DNA from: Clostridium sp. MD294
GTDB lineage: Bacteria > Bacillota > Clostridia > Lachnospirales > Anaerotignaceae
NCBI RefSeq assembly: GCF_000364165.2
Contig: NZ_CP097810.1
Coordinates: forward strand, 62,001-126,000
Reading direction: 5' to 3'
DNA length: 64,000 nt
In this document: positions 7,279-16,349 of the stretch, piece after piece
Position numbering within the stretch: position 1 is the stretch's first letter
How the letters are laid out: the number at the start of each line of letters is the position of its first letter
Notes under the pieces: generated by a model
The model's database searches: none
Seen by the model: only the letters and a program-made list of their open reading frames with translations
What the model was told of the DNA's origin: nothing
Program-made: the position numbers and the translations under genes

Positions 7279-8187
7279 CTATGCTCTTGGGTGTGCTTTT
7301 GTATATACTTCTTTTAAAGTTTCTTTCTCTTTTTTAACATATATTTGTGTAGTAGAAATATCAGAATGTCCCATCATTTCCTTTACAGACTGCAAATCTG
7401 CACCATTTTGCAACAAATGTGTTGCAAAAGAATGTCTTAGCATATGTGGTGTAATCTCTTTTTTAATATTCGCTTTTTCAGCATATGCTTTCAATATTTT
7501 CCAAAATCCTTGCCTAGACAAAGACCCTCCTGAACAATTTAAAAAAAGTTCATTATCATTTTTATTTGTTCTGGATTGTCCCCTCTCTAATAATACCGGT
7601 CTACTTTCTTGTAAATACTCCTGTATTGCTTGTTTTGCTCTACTACCAAAAGGTACTATTCTTTCTTTTTTACTTCCTTTACATTTAATACAGCTCAAAT
7701 AAATATCTACATCTTCTACTTTTAATGACACCAACTCAGAAACTCTTATACCTGTAGCATACAACAGTTCTAGCATTGCCTTATCTCTTATCGTTCTGGC
7801 ATCTTTTTCCTCTTTATCTGGTTGTTTTAAAAGTAATTCTACCTCCTCCAAAAGCAAATATTCAGGCATTGTTCTTTTCATTTTAGGGAGTTTTATTTCT
7901 GCTGCAGGATTTTCACCCATTTCTCCTATCGCATTCAAATATTGAAAAAATACTCTCAATGATGCAATTGTTCTTGATATAGTGGAAGTAGCTTTTTTTT
8001 GTTTTTTCATTTCATAAGTATAAGCTAATATTGTTGTTTTATTTACAACACTAAAATAAGGTATTTCCATTTTATTTAAGTATTTTATAAAGTTTTTTAA
8101 ATCTCTGCCATAGGAAAGTATTGTATTTGCAGAGGCGTCTTTTTGATTTTTTAAATGTGATAGAAATGATGTTACTTTTTCTTCCAT
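7279..8187 (-). CDS. xerD: Tyrosine recombinase XerD-like
   Basis: 302 residues, the usual XerC/XerD length, with an N-terminal SAM-like core-binding domain (1-105) and a C-terminal catalytic domain. The catalytic set is complete: Arg148 in TGIRVSEL, His248 and Arg251 in HMLRHSFATHLL, His274 in MGHSDISTT and the nucleophile Tyr283 in QIYV. Xer proteins resolve chromosome dimers at dif. The position beside spoIIM and a Nudix gene matches the nudF-spoIIM-fur-xerD cluster of Bacillus, supporting XerD rather than a mobile-element integrase. SD GGAG lies 9 bases before the ATG. No dif site was recognised in the window. Confidence 0.9.
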   Translation of the reverse strand: MEEKVTSFLSHLKNQKDASANTILSYGRDLKNFIKYLNKMEIPYFSVVNKTTILAYTYEMKKQKKATSTISRTIASLRVFFQYLNAIGEMGENPAAEIKLPKMKRTMPEYLLLEEVELLLKQPDKEEKDARTIRDKAMLELLYATGIRVSELVSLKVEDVDIYLSCIKCKGSKKERIVPFGSRAKQAIQEYLQESRPVLLERGQSRTNKNDNELFLNCSGGSLSRQGFWKILKAYAEKANIKKEITPHMLRHSFATHLLQNGADLQSVKEMMGHSDISTTQIYVKKEKETLKEVYTKAHPRA

Positions 8188-8284
8188 AGTAATATGCTCC
8201 TTTTTATATTATAAGATGACATAATGCCGATTTTTTTTATTTATTATACCTTATTTCTATAAAAAAGTCTACATAAATATACCA

Positions 8285-8896
8285 TCATTTTAAAAGTACA
8301 ACTAACATATTAATAAAACGACTTGACAGATATACCTCCACAAATGAAGCTGCTGCTATTGCCAACACAGAACCCCAAAGCAATATAGCATATTCTGTCC
8401 ATATTCTTGTTACTTCTCTTTTTAATGCCCCTTTACCAGACTGCCCTTTTTTTTGTTCTAACCAAAAACAAAAAGCAAGCCATGTCATAAAAAAATAAAT
8501 AGGCAACAATATCAAATTTTGAGGTAGCATAGCACATATTATAGCAAATATTCCTTTTGCTTGATATGTCATAAAAAGTACTGCCGCAGTATATCCCAAT
8601 GAAATGCCCCTAAAAGCTAATACTCCCGCTGAAAGTATTGCCCCATAATAAAAGCAACCTCCCAACCATATCAATATATCATATTTTAAATATTTTAAAA
8701 ATACACTCCAAACAGTAAGCGTATATTGTTGTTCTGTTTGAAATACTGTATTTATACTTTGCTGCAACATCTCTCTTTGTTCCAAAGACAAGCCATTCGC
8801 TAGTAATGCCCCTGCTATGGTAGAAAGTAAAAACAAAAGGCAAATCATGACAGCCATCATTTGCCTTTTTTGTTCTTTGTTTGCATCTTTTGGCAT
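8285..8896 (-). CDS. spoIIM: Stage II sporulation protein M
   Basis: A 203-residue polytopic membrane protein with about five hydrophobic segments (roughly 14-34, 71-98, 100-122, 125-145 and 168-190) and the family GISLGYTAAVLF-type loop. SpoIIM forms the DMP complex with SpoIID and SpoIIP, which degrades septal peptidoglycan to drive forespore engulfment. Its place between xerD and a Nudix hydrolase is the same as in Bacillus. It is good evidence that the organism sporulates. A 7-bp hairpin (8911-8934) sits directly before the AAAGGAGG site. Confidence 0.9.
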   Translation of the reverse strand: MPKDANKEQKRQMMAVMICLLFLLSTIAGALLANGLSLEQREMLQQSINTVFQTEQQYTLTVWSVFLKYLKYDILIWLGGCFYYGAILSAGVLAFRGISLGYTAAVLFMTYQAKGIFAIICAMLPQNLILLPIYFFMTWLAFCFWLEQKKGQSGKGALKREVTRIWTEYAILLWGSVLAIAAASFVEVYLSSRFINMLVVLLK

Positions 8897-8910
8897 ATAA
8901 TTCCTCCTTT

Positions 8911-8934
8911 GGACAAGTCACTGCTTTCTTGTCC
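8911..8934 (-). promoter_or_regulatory. Leader hairpin abutting the spoIIM ribosome site
   Basis: On the minus strand, GGACAAG and CTTGTCC form a 7-bp stem with a 10-base loop, ending one base before AAAGGAGG. It could affect spoIIM translation or mRNA stability; this is inference. Confidence 0.4.
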
Positions 8935-9000
8935 TATTTCAAATCATATGCACAACTTTATAATATTATGTTTTTTTATATCATTTTTTATTTAAAACAA

Positions 9001-9531
9001 TTATTTTATTTTTTGGGACTGATAAGCATAAAGAAGTAATATTGTTTTTGCATCTTTTATTTCTCCTTTTGAAACCATATCAAGTGCCTGTTGTAATGTA
9101 TATTTTTCTACTTCTATAAATTCATCTTCATCAAAATTTTGATGTCCTTTTTCCAAGCCTTCCGCAATATACAAATACAGCACTTCCATACAAAATCCTG
9201 GTGTAGGATACATTTCACATACAAACTGCAATTCTTTTGCTTTATAGCCCGTTTCTTCTTCTAATTCCCTTTTAGCACAATCACAAGCTTTTTCATCTGC
9301 TTCCATAATGCCTGCTGGCACTTCTAAAAGCATTTTTTTAAAAGGGTGTCTATACTGACGCACAAGTATGATATTCCCCATATTATCTACAGGCAATACT
9401 GCTGTTGCTGCTCCTCTTTCCACTACTTCTCTAAAAGCAGTATTTCCATCAGGTAACACAATTTCATCTTTTTTTACAGATAAAAAATTGCCTTTATATG
9501 CTGTTTCGCTCTTTATTACTTCATAATTCAT
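9001..9531 (-). CDS. nudF: ADP-ribose pyrophosphatase-type Nudix hydrolase
   Basis: The Nudix box is perfect: Gly74, then five residues, Glu, seven residues and RELEEETGY ending at residue 96. The protein (176 residues) also has the VRQYRHPF segment and upstream PAG typical of ADP-ribose pyrophosphatases, which hydrolyse ADP-ribose to AMP and ribose 5-phosphate. It lies 17 bp downstream of the aminotransferase gene and upstream of spoIIM, as nudF does in Bacillus. SD GGGAGG precedes the ATG. Confidence 0.9.
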   Translation of the reverse strand: MNYEVIKSETAYKGNFLSVKKDEIVLPDGNTAFREVVERGAATAVLPVDNMGNIILVRQYRHPFKKMLLEVPAGIMEADEKACDCAKRELEEETGYKAKELQFVCEMYPTPGFCMEVLYLYIAEGLEKGHQNFDEDEFIEVEKYTLQQALDMVSKGEIKDAKTILLLYAYQSQKIK

Positions 9532-9547
9532 GCTATTTCCTCCCTAT

Positions 9548-10744
9548 TTATTGCAATTCTTTTACAAATTGTTCTATTCTATCCATACCTTTTCGTATTA
9601 GTTCCATAGAAGTAGCATATGACAAACGAATATAATCCTCCATACCAAAATCTGCACATGGTACTACTGCTACATATTTTTGTTCTAGCAATGCTTGTGC
9701 AAAATCTGCTGCACATTGTATTTGTTTTCCTTCTGCTTTTTTACCATATGTTTTTGAAACATCTACAAACAAATAAAATGCTCCTTCTGGTTTGAGTGCA
9801 GAAAGCATAGCGATATTTTGTTCTCTCTCAAATATATAATCTCTCCTTTTTTTAAATTCTTCTGTCATATCTTCTACACACTTTTGAGAGCCTTTTAAAG
9901 CTGCTACAGTTGCCTTTTGTGCTATAGAATTTGGGTTTGATGTCATATGAGATTGCAAAGCACTAATACATTTTGCTATTTCTTTTGGTGCTGCTGTAAA
10001 GCCAATTCTCCAACCTGTCATAGCATAGCTTTTTGATACTCCATTGATTACAATTGTTTTATTATAAATTTCTTTTCCCAATGATGCAATGCTAATGTGT
10101 TTTTTATCTTTTTCATATATCAGCTTTTCATATATTTCATCTGAAATTACAAAAACATTTTTCTCTAAAGCAAATTCTGCTATTATTTTTAAATCTTCTA
10201 CTGTAGAAACCATTCCTGTTGGATTAGATGGGCTTGTAATAATAATTGCTTTTGTTTTTGCTGTATAGGCATCAAGCATTTCTTGTTTTGTCATCATAAA
10301 ATGATTTTCTTTTTTGGTATATACCATTACAGGAACACCTCCCGCAATTTTTACCATTTCAGAATAACTCAGCCAATAAGGTGCAGGTATAATCACCTCA
10401 TCTCCTTCATTGAGTATAGCCATAAATGTATTCATAAGAGAATGTTTTGCACCATTACTAATAATAATTTGTTCTGGCTGATATAGTATGTCATTATCTT
10501 TTTTTAGTTTTTCACACACCGCTTGTCTTAATTCCATTGTACCTGATGCTGGAGTATATCTTGTTTCGCCACTTTTTATCGCTTCTATTGCTGCATCACA
10601 AATATGTTTTGGAGTATCAAAATCTGGTTCTCCTACTCCAAATGTAACAACATCTATACCCTCTGATTTTAATTGTGCAGCTTTTGCTGAAATTGCTAAT
10701 GTAGAAGATGGTTTGATTTTTAATGCTCTTTTTGATAATTCCAT
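9548..10744 (-). CDS. Class I/II PLP-dependent aminotransferase (aspartate type)
   Basis: This 398-residue protein is a fold-type I aminotransferase of the AspC subfamily found in Gram-positive bacteria and Thermus. The Schiff-base lysine is Lys238 in VSKSYAMTGWR. Also visible are TFGVGEPDFDTP, the PLP-site SNGAKHS, PAPYWLSY, SPSNPTGMV and the C-terminal RLSYA with the substrate-carboxylate Arg. It most likely exchanges amino groups between aspartate and 2-oxoglutarate. SD AAAGGAG is 7 bases before the ATG. It heads the minus-strand aminotransferase-Nudix-spoIIM-xerD run. Confidence 0.9.
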   Translation of the reverse strand: MELSKRALKIKPSSTLAISAKAAQLKSEGIDVVTFGVGEPDFDTPKHICDAAIEAIKSGETRYTPASGTMELRQAVCEKLKKDNDILYQPEQIIISNGAKHSLMNTFMAILNEGDEVIIPAPYWLSYSEMVKIAGGVPVMVYTKKENHFMMTKQEMLDAYTAKTKAIIITSPSNPTGMVSTVEDLKIIAEFALEKNVFVISDEIYEKLIYEKDKKHISIASLGKEIYNKTIVINGVSKSYAMTGWRIGFTAAPKEIAKCISALQSHMTSNPNSIAQKATVAALKGSQKCVEDMTEEFKKRRDYIFEREQNIAMLSALKPEGAFYLFVDVSKTYGKKAEGKQIQCAADFAQALLEQKYVAVVPCADFGMEDYIRLSYATSMELIRKGMDRIEQFVKELQ

Positions 10745-10966
10745 ATTTTTTCTCCTTTTTGCTATTACAATTTATATATTATACTAAAACTATCTTTCAA
10801 ATTACTTTATTGTATATATTAGCACTGTAACACATTGCTTGTAAATATCAAATGCTATATTTTAACATTTTTTAGCAACAACTTTTTTATATGTTATAAA
10901 TATATACATAAAAAATCATCGTTTTATAAAGCAATGTTGTCACGTCTTACAAAGAATTGGACTTTA

Positions 10967-10995
10967 TTGACAGAAATAAAATAATTTTGTAATAT
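10967..10995 (+). promoter_or_regulatory. Near-consensus promoter of the alpha-galactosidase gene
   Basis: TTGACA (10967-10972), 17-base spacer, TAATAT (10990-10995). The predicted start of transcription, near 11002, coincides with the left end of the palindrome at 11002-11029. The rest of the roughly 315-bp gap upstream is AT-rich and shows no gene. Confidence 0.75.
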
Positions 10996-11001
10996 AGTTA
11001 T

Positions 11002-11029
11002 AATCTCCTGTCTATACAGACAGGAGATT
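11002..11029 (+). promoter_or_regulatory. Perfect 12-bp inverted repeat at the predicted transcription start
   Basis: AATCTCCTGTCT and AGACAGGAGATT enclose a 4-base loop. Placed at +1 of the alpha-galactosidase transcript, it could be a repressor operator, a 5-prime stabilising hairpin or an attenuator. There is no long T run, so simple termination is less likely. Confidence 0.6.
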
Positions 11030-11060
11030 TTACGAATAAAATATAATGAGGTATAAAAAT

Positions 11061-13310
11061 ATGGCGATTATAGTAAACAAACAATGTAATACTTTTACAT
11101 TACAAACAAAAAATTCTACTTATCAAATGAAAGTAGACAAATATGGTGTTCTACTTCATTGCTACTATGGTGAAAAAACAGACAATACTGATAAATCTCT
11201 TTTATATTATCATGCAGACAGAGGTTTCTCTGGTAACATTTACGAAGCTGCAAAATTAGATGATAGAACATATTCATTAGACTCTCTTTCACAAGAATAT
11301 AGTGGCTTTGGTATAGGAGATTACAGAATTACAGCTTTAAGAACAAAAAATGCAGATGGCAGCCAAGCAACACAACTACGTTATGTAGGGTATTGTATTC
11401 AAAAGGGCAAATATACCATTGACGGATTACCTGCGGTATATGCAGACGATACACAGTCAGAAACACTTATTATTCAACTTCAAGATATTTACACTGGTTT
11501 AGAAGTTTCTCTTTATTATGGCGTACTAGAACAATTAGACATTATTACTCGTGCTGTTAAAATTACAAACAAATCAACAACAGATATTACATTGCAAAAA
11601 GCAGCAAGCTGTCATATAGATTGGGAATATAGTGATTTTGATTTTATTTCTTTTTATGGCAGACACAGCATGGAACAAAACATACAAAGAACAAAAATTC
11701 ATCATGGTATACAATCTATAGGAAGTATTAGAGGTATCAGCAGCCACCAATACAATCCTTTTGTAATGTTATGTGAAAGTAATGCTAATGAAACAATGGG
11801 TAGCTGTTATGGTTTTTCATTTGTATACAGCGGAGAATTTTCAATTGAAATAGAAAAAGACCAAATTGACAGAACAAGATTGATTTGTGGTATTCATAGC
11901 GATAATTTTGAATGGACATTACATAGTAATGACACTCTTTTCCTTCCAGAAGTGATTATGACACATAGCCAATATGGTACGGGTGGCGTCAGCAGAAATT
12001 TACACAAAGTTATAAGAGAACATATTTGCAGAGGCATATGGAAAAACAAACGCAGACCTATTTTAATAAACAGCTGGGAAGCTGCCTATTTTGATTTTAC
12101 AGGAGAAACACTTGTTAACATTGCAAAAGAAGCTTCAAAATTAGGCATAGAATTGTTTGTTATGGACGATGGTTGGTTTGGAAAAAGACAAGATGACAAC
12201 AGTGGTTTAGGAGATTGGTTTGCTAATGAAAAAAAACTTGGCTGTACATTAAAAGAACTGTCAAAGCGTATTACTGCACAAGGTATACAATTTGGTATTT
12301 GGATTGAACCAGAAAGCATATCACAAGACAGCGATTTATATAGAGCTCACCCAGAATGGGCTGTACAAATTCCTCAAAGAAAACCTTGTTTCAGTAGAAA
12401 TCAACTAATACTAGACTTTTCAAGAAAAGATGTACAAGATTATATCATACAAGTTATATCTGATTTAATTACAGACGCTTCTGTTAGCTATATCAAATGG
12501 GATTTTAACAGAGCTATTTGTGACAAATTCAGTTGCTTACTTCCTCCAGAAAGACAAGGAGAGTTTTCTCACAGATATATACTCGGTTTATATAGAGTAT
12601 TAGAAAAATTAACAACAAAATTTACTGAAGTATTATTTGAAAGTTGTGGCGGAGGTGGTGCAAGATTTGACACAGGAATGCTTTATTATACCCCTCAAAT
12701 TTGGGGCAGCGACAACACAGATGCTATAGAAAGATTAAGTATACAATACGGTGCTTCTTTTGGCTATCCTATTTCTGTTATGGGTACTCATGTTTCTGCT
12801 GTTCCTAATCACCAAACTGCACGTGTTACACCTCTTTCTACAAGAGCCTGCATGGCTATGTCTGGTACATTTGGTTATGAACTTGATATTGCAAAATTGA
12901 CAGATACAGAAAAACAACAAATTAAAAAGCATATTGCTGCATTTCAAAAATATTATGCTCTTATACAATATGGTGACTACTACAGAATATCTACTCCATT
13001 AGAAGGCAGTTGCACTATATGGGAATTTGTAAATACAGATGGTACAGAAGCATTAGTCAATGCAGTTTATCATCATGTGCAGGCAAATGCTACACCCGTT
13101 AGAGCTAAAGTTTATGGTTTAAAAGATACTCAAATGTATCAGCTTTCATTAAATGAATATTTTACAGAACAGTGCCCTCAAAAACAGCTTCCTTATGGCT
13201 TTCGTTCTGGAGAATTGATTAGTGGTGCTTCATTAAGACAAGTCGGTTTTGTAATACCAAGTGCAATAATTGATTTTCAATCATGGCAAATTTATATCAA
13301 ACAATGTTAA
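11061..13310 (+). CDS. GH36 alpha-galactosidase
   Basis: A 749-residue glycoside hydrolase family 36 enzyme that releases terminal alpha-1,6-galactose from melibiose, raffinose-type sugars or galactomannan. The N-terminal beta-sandwich (1-330) is followed by a TIM barrel with MDDGWFG, the nucleophile Asp481 in KWDFNR, and the acid/base Asp551 in WGSDNTDA. The CGGGG loop precedes it. Length and spacing of the two Asp match known GH36 tetrameric enzymes. No signal peptide is seen, so it acts in the cytosol. The ATG at 11061 is preferred over the one at 11046 because TGAGGT lies 8 bases before it. No sugar transporter gene is adjacent. Confidence 0.93.
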   Translation: MAIIVNKQCNTFTLQTKNSTYQMKVDKYGVLLHCYYGEKTDNTDKSLLYYHADRGFSGNIYEAAKLDDRTYSLDSLSQEYSGFGIGDYRITALRTKNADGSQATQLRYVGYCIQKGKYTIDGLPAVYADDTQSETLIIQLQDIYTGLEVSLYYGVLEQLDIITRAVKITNKSTTDITLQKAASCHIDWEYSDFDFISFYGRHSMEQNIQRTKIHHGIQSIGSIRGISSHQYNPFVMLCESNANETMGSCYGFSFVYSGEFSIEIEKDQIDRTRLICGIHSDNFEWTLHSNDTLFLPEVIMTHSQYGTGGVSRNLHKVIREHICRGIWKNKRRPILINSWEAAYFDFTGETLVNIAKEASKLGIELFVMDDGWFGKRQDDNSGLGDWFANEKKLGCTLKELSKRITAQGIQFGIWIEPESISQDSDLYRAHPEWAVQIPQRKPCFSRNQLILDFSRKDVQDYIIQVISDLITDASVSYIKWDFNRAICDKFSCLLPPERQGEFSHRYILGLYRVLEKLTTKFTEVLFESCGGGGARFDTGMLYYTPQIWGSDNTDAIERLSIQYGASFGYPISVMGTHVSAVPNHQTARVTPLSTRACMAMSGTFGYELDIAKLTDTEKQQIKKHIAAFQKYYALIQYGDYYRISTPLEGSCTIWEFVNTDGTEALVNAVYHHVQANATPVRAKVYGLKDTQMYQLSLNEYFTEQCPQKQLPYGFRSGELISGASLRQVGFVIPSAIIDFQSWQIYIKQC

Positions 13311-13311
13311 T

Positions 13312-13345
13312 AAAAAAAGGTAGAACAGTTTTGTTCTGCCTTTTT
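13312..13345. terminator. Intrinsic terminator after alpha-galactosidase
   Basis: AAAAAAAGG-AGAACA and TGTTCT-CCTTTTT arms with a GTTTT loop, located between convergent genes. Confidence 0.85.
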
Positions 13346-13371
13346 CTATTGAGTATATTGTTATTACACTT

Positions 13372-13893
13372 TTATTTCTTTCTCTGCATATAAATTCCTA
13401 CTATTCTACCAATTACTGCTGCCGCAACAATAACACCAATTCCAAAAAGTCGTATCGCAAGCAATGGTTTTGATTGTTCTATAGGCTGTACAAATAATTT
13501 TGATTTTTCATTTAGCTGATATTTCATTTCATACTGAAAAATGTGGTCATCTATTATAATACGACTACCGTCATATTGTATTTGTTGTCCTTCTTGTAAC
13601 TGTAAAAAATAATATAGTTTCCATTGATTACAATATAAACTTTTTACATAAGTTGCAACTGCCTGCTGTCCTTTTTTATTTTCAAAAAAAATCGTTTTAC
13701 TATTATTATAATTATATTCTTCTATTACAGAGCCTTCTGCCATTCCTCTTTGAGAAATCTCATTTAAAAAATGACTTTCAATATTCTTTTCTGCTACAGT
13801 ATGTATTGTCATTCCATTTAAAAAAAACATCACTAATACAACTGCTATAATGAAAAAAAACATTGTAATAATACGATTTATTTTATTTATCAT
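13372..13893 (-). CDS. Bitopic membrane protein, unknown function (173 aa)
   Basis: Two membrane segments (about 8-28 and 147-167) bracket a 115-residue, Gln- and Tyr-rich, probably extracytoplasmic domain; the C-terminus is basic (MQRKK). No family is recognised. GAGGTGAAAT precedes the ATG. It is convergent with the alpha-galactosidase and follows the rny terminator, so it is probably its own transcription unit. Confidence 0.65.
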   Translation of the reverse strand: MINKINRIITMFFFIIAVVLVMFFLNGMTIHTVAEKNIESHFLNEISQRGMAEGSVIEEYNYNNSKTIFFENKKGQQAVATYVKSLYCNQWKLYYFLQLQEGQQIQYDGSRIIIDDHIFQYEMKYQLNEKSKLFVQPIEQSKPLLAIRLFGIGVIVAAAVIGRIVGIYMQRKK

Positions 13894-13923
13894 ATTTCAC
13901 CTCAAAATAGTATTCTTTTTCAT

Positions 13924-13957
13924 AAAAAAGCTTGAGGCAATATTTCTCCTCAAGCTT
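13924..13957 (-). terminator. rny terminator
   Basis: AAGCTTGAGG and CCTCAAGCTT form a perfect 10-bp stem. On the minus strand the stem is followed by six T. Confidence 0.88.
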
Positions 13958-13967
13958 CAAACTGTTT

Positions 13968-15542
13968 TTATTTTGCATATTCTACAGCTCTTGTTTCCCT
14001 TATCAAATTTACTTTGATTTGTCCTGGGTATTCTAATTCTTCTTCTATTTTTTTTGCAATATCTCTTGCCAATAATGTCATATCATCATCTCCAACATCT
14101 TCTGGTACAATAACAATACGCAATTCTCGGCCTGCTTGTATTGCAAATGATTTTTCGACACCTTTAAAATTATCTGCAATTTCTTCCAGTTTTTCAAGCC
14201 TTTTAATATAGGACTCTAATGTTTCTCGTCTTGCTCCTGGTCTTGCCGCAGAAATAGCATCTGCTGCTTGTACCAACACCGCAATAATACTCTCAGGCTC
14301 TACATCACCATGATGTGCTTCTACTGCATTGATAACAACTGCGGACTCTTTATATTTTTTACAAAGTCCCACTCCTATATTTACGTGAGAGCCTTCCATT
14401 TCATGGTCAACACTTTTTCCTATATCATGCAGCAAACCTGCACGCTTTGCTATGCTTGCATCTATTCCTAACTCTGATGCCATCAATCCCGTCAAATGTG
14501 CTACCTCTATAGAATGTTTTAACACATTTTGACCATAGCTTGTACGATATTTCAGTTTTCCTAAAAGGCGTATCAATTCTGGGTGAAGTCCATTGACACC
14601 TGTTTCAAATGTAGCTGCTTCTCCTTCATCTCTTATAATGACATCTACTTCTTTTTTTGCTTTTTCGACCATTTCTTCAATGCGTGATGGGTGTACACGT
14701 CCATCTACAATTAACTTTTCAAGTGCAATTCTTGCAATTTCTCTACGTATTGGGTCAAATCCAGACAATATTACTGCCTCTGGTGTGTCGTCAATAATCA
14801 AGTCAATACCTGTTAATGTTTCCAGTGCTCGTATATTTCTTCCTTCACGCCCTATTATTCTACCTTTCATTTCATCATTTGGTAGCTGTACTACAGATAC
14901 AGTTGTTTCTGCAACATGGTCTACAGCACATTTTTGTATAGCATTTGCTACAATTTCTCTAGAACGTCTATCTGCCTCCAATTTTGCTTTGCTTTCCATT
15001 TCTTTAATCATTACAGTTGCTTCATGTTTTACTTCATTTTCAACACTTGCCAATATATAGCTTTTGGCTTCTTCCAGTGTTAAACCTGATATTCTTTCCA
15101 GTTCCTGCAATCGCTTTTGCTGTAACTGATTTATTTCTTCTTTTTGCCTTTCCAGCTCTTCCATTTTTTTAGACATTTGTTCCTCTTTTTTTTCATAAGA
15201 CTCTACTTTTCTATCTAAAGCGTCTTCTTTTTGCAACAAACGTCTTTCATTTCTTTGCAATTCATTTCGTCTGTCACGTGACTCTTTTTCTACTTCGTTT
15301 TTCATACGAATACTTTTTTCTTTTGCCTCTAATAATATTTCTTTCTTTTTCGCTTCTGCATTTCTCGTTGCTTCATCTACTATTTTATCTGCTCTTTCTT
15401 CTGCTACGCCAACTTTTGCCTCTGCGATGCGTTTTCTATAGTGAAAGCCCATTATAGCTCCAAATAGTATTCCCACAATAATGCCTACTATAGTGATTAG
15501 CCCGTCTATGAAAAACACCTCCCCTATTTTTATTTTTTTCAT
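13968..15542 (-). CDS. rny: Ribonuclease Y
   Basis: RNase Y is the membrane-anchored endoribonuclease that starts mRNA decay in many Firmicutes. Visible in order are an N-terminal membrane helix, a long charged coiled coil (about 40-200), a KH domain ([19 protein letters not shown]) and an HD domain ([20 protein letters not shown]), then the usual C-terminal region; 524 residues is normal. The ATG used here has no SD before it. A very strong GGGGAGG lies inside the frame, 8 bases before an in-frame ATA at 15509. Initiation there would remove 11 residues and start just before the membrane helix, as in homologues. Confidence 0.93.
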   Translation of the reverse strand: MKKIKIGEVFFIDGLITIVGIIVGILFGAIMGFHYRKRIAEAKVGVAEERADKIVDEATRNAEAKKKEILLEAKEKSIRMKNEVEKESRDRRNELQRNERRLLQKEDALDRKVESYEKKEEQMSKKMEELERQKEEINQLQQKRLQELERISGLTLEEAKSYILASVENEVKHEATVMIKEMESKAKLEADRRSREIVANAIQKCAVDHVAETTVSVVQLPNDEMKGRIIGREGRNIRALETLTGIDLIIDDTPEAVILSGFDPIRREIARIALEKLIVDGRVHPSRIEEMVEKAKKEVDVIIRDEGEAATFETGVNGLHPELIRLLGKLKYRTSYGQNVLKHSIEVAHLTGLMASELGIDASIAKRAGLLHDIGKSVDHEMEGSHVNIGVGLCKKYKESAVVINAVEAHHGDVEPESIIAVLVQAADAISAARPGARRETLESYIKRLEKLEEIADNFKGVEKSFAIQAGRELRIVIVPEDVGDDDMTLLARDIAKKIEEELEYPGQIKVNLIRETRAVEYAK

Positions 15543-15611
15543 TGTATTGTATCAAAAAAATGGTATTTTTTTCTGAAAAGATTTACATTTTGTGCAAGAT
15601 ACACCCCTTCT

Positions 15612-15640
15612 ATTTTAGAACGTTTCTATACGCCTGTCAA
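15612..15640 (-). promoter_or_regulatory. Consensus promoter of rny
   Basis: On the minus strand TTGACA, a 17-base spacer and TAAAAT. The start of transcription would lie near 15604, giving a leader of about 60 bases to the ATG or 95 to the candidate ATA start. Confidence 0.8.
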
Positions 15641-15767
15641 GACAGAACTTAAAAGCTCCTTTTCTCTTTTGTATTGAAAAACGCTTATAAAATTTTTCCA
15701 TCATCAAAATGATGAGATAGGTAGTAATTTAATATAGCTTATTAGCTGATAAATTGTAATTGTTATT

Positions 15768-16349
15768 TTACATTAACTGCTTCGGTTTTTGCCCGTGTAT
15801 AAACAACATATTCAAATAATTTTCTATACAATCAGCTGATAAGAAAATACTGTCATCAAATAACGTATAAATTTTTTTGCTTTTAGCAACACAGCTTATT
15901 CCATCTGGTGCAACAGTCCCTATGAGAAATAGTTCTTCACCTATCACCTGCTCTGCCGTTTTCAAATCAATTACAATGTCAATGTCTAAAAAAGCAGCCC
16001 ACGCATCAAAAGTAAATGTTGCTCCGTTGTAGGTATCAATAGATTTCTTTCCGCTTAGACTATTTAATCGTTCCAAAGGACGCAGATACTCTTTCTCCAA
16101 ACGATTGACATCACCATCGCATTTTTCTAAAAAATATTGTCCACATTTCGGTGAGTACTCTCGAAACTTCATGCCTCCAAATAAATGTAAAATTTTACTT
16201 GCATACTCAAAGCATTTCATGTCACTTTCTTGTTCTATTTTTTCTATCCAACTATCCGCTAAAAGAAAATTCCTTTTTTCTGTCCAGCCGTTATCTATCA
16301 AAACTAAATACACATATTCGTCTATCAATGAGATATTTATACGACTCAC
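15768..16349 (-). CDS. Probable SUKH-3 family immunity protein
   Basis: The 193-residue sequence (NGWTEKR near the start, YLEPLERLN-like middle, TAEQVIGEELFLIGTVAPDG, then SKKIYTLFDDSIFLSADCIENYL) has the pattern I associate with SUKH-3 domains, which neutralise polymorphic nuclease toxins. No toxin is visible. The gene overlaps the rng stop by four bases (GTGA), so it would be translationally coupled, yet the SD AAGGAG sits against the GTG and 8 bases before an in-frame ATA at 16340. In many Clostridia rplU and rpmA occupy this position after rng, so this may be an insertion. Family assignment is by eye. Confidence 0.55.
   Translation of the reverse strand: MSRINISLIDEYVYLVLIDNGWTEKRNFLLADSWIEKIEQESDMKCFEYASKILHLFGGMKFREYSPKCGQYFLEKCDGDVNRLEKEYLRPLERLNSLSGKKSIDTYNGATFTFDAWAAFLDIDIVIDLKTAEQVIGEELFLIGTVAPDGISCVAKSKKIYTLFDDSIFLSADCIENYLNMLFIHGQKPKQLM

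Noticed and set aside
7279-8187. Phage or transposon integrase
   Set aside because: Length, full Xer catalytic set and position beside spoIIM and Nudix genes indicate chromosomal XerD.
8679-8921. 80-codon minus-strand frame overlapping spoIIM
   Set aside because: It lies in another frame of spoIIM, which has the good ribosome site and family match.
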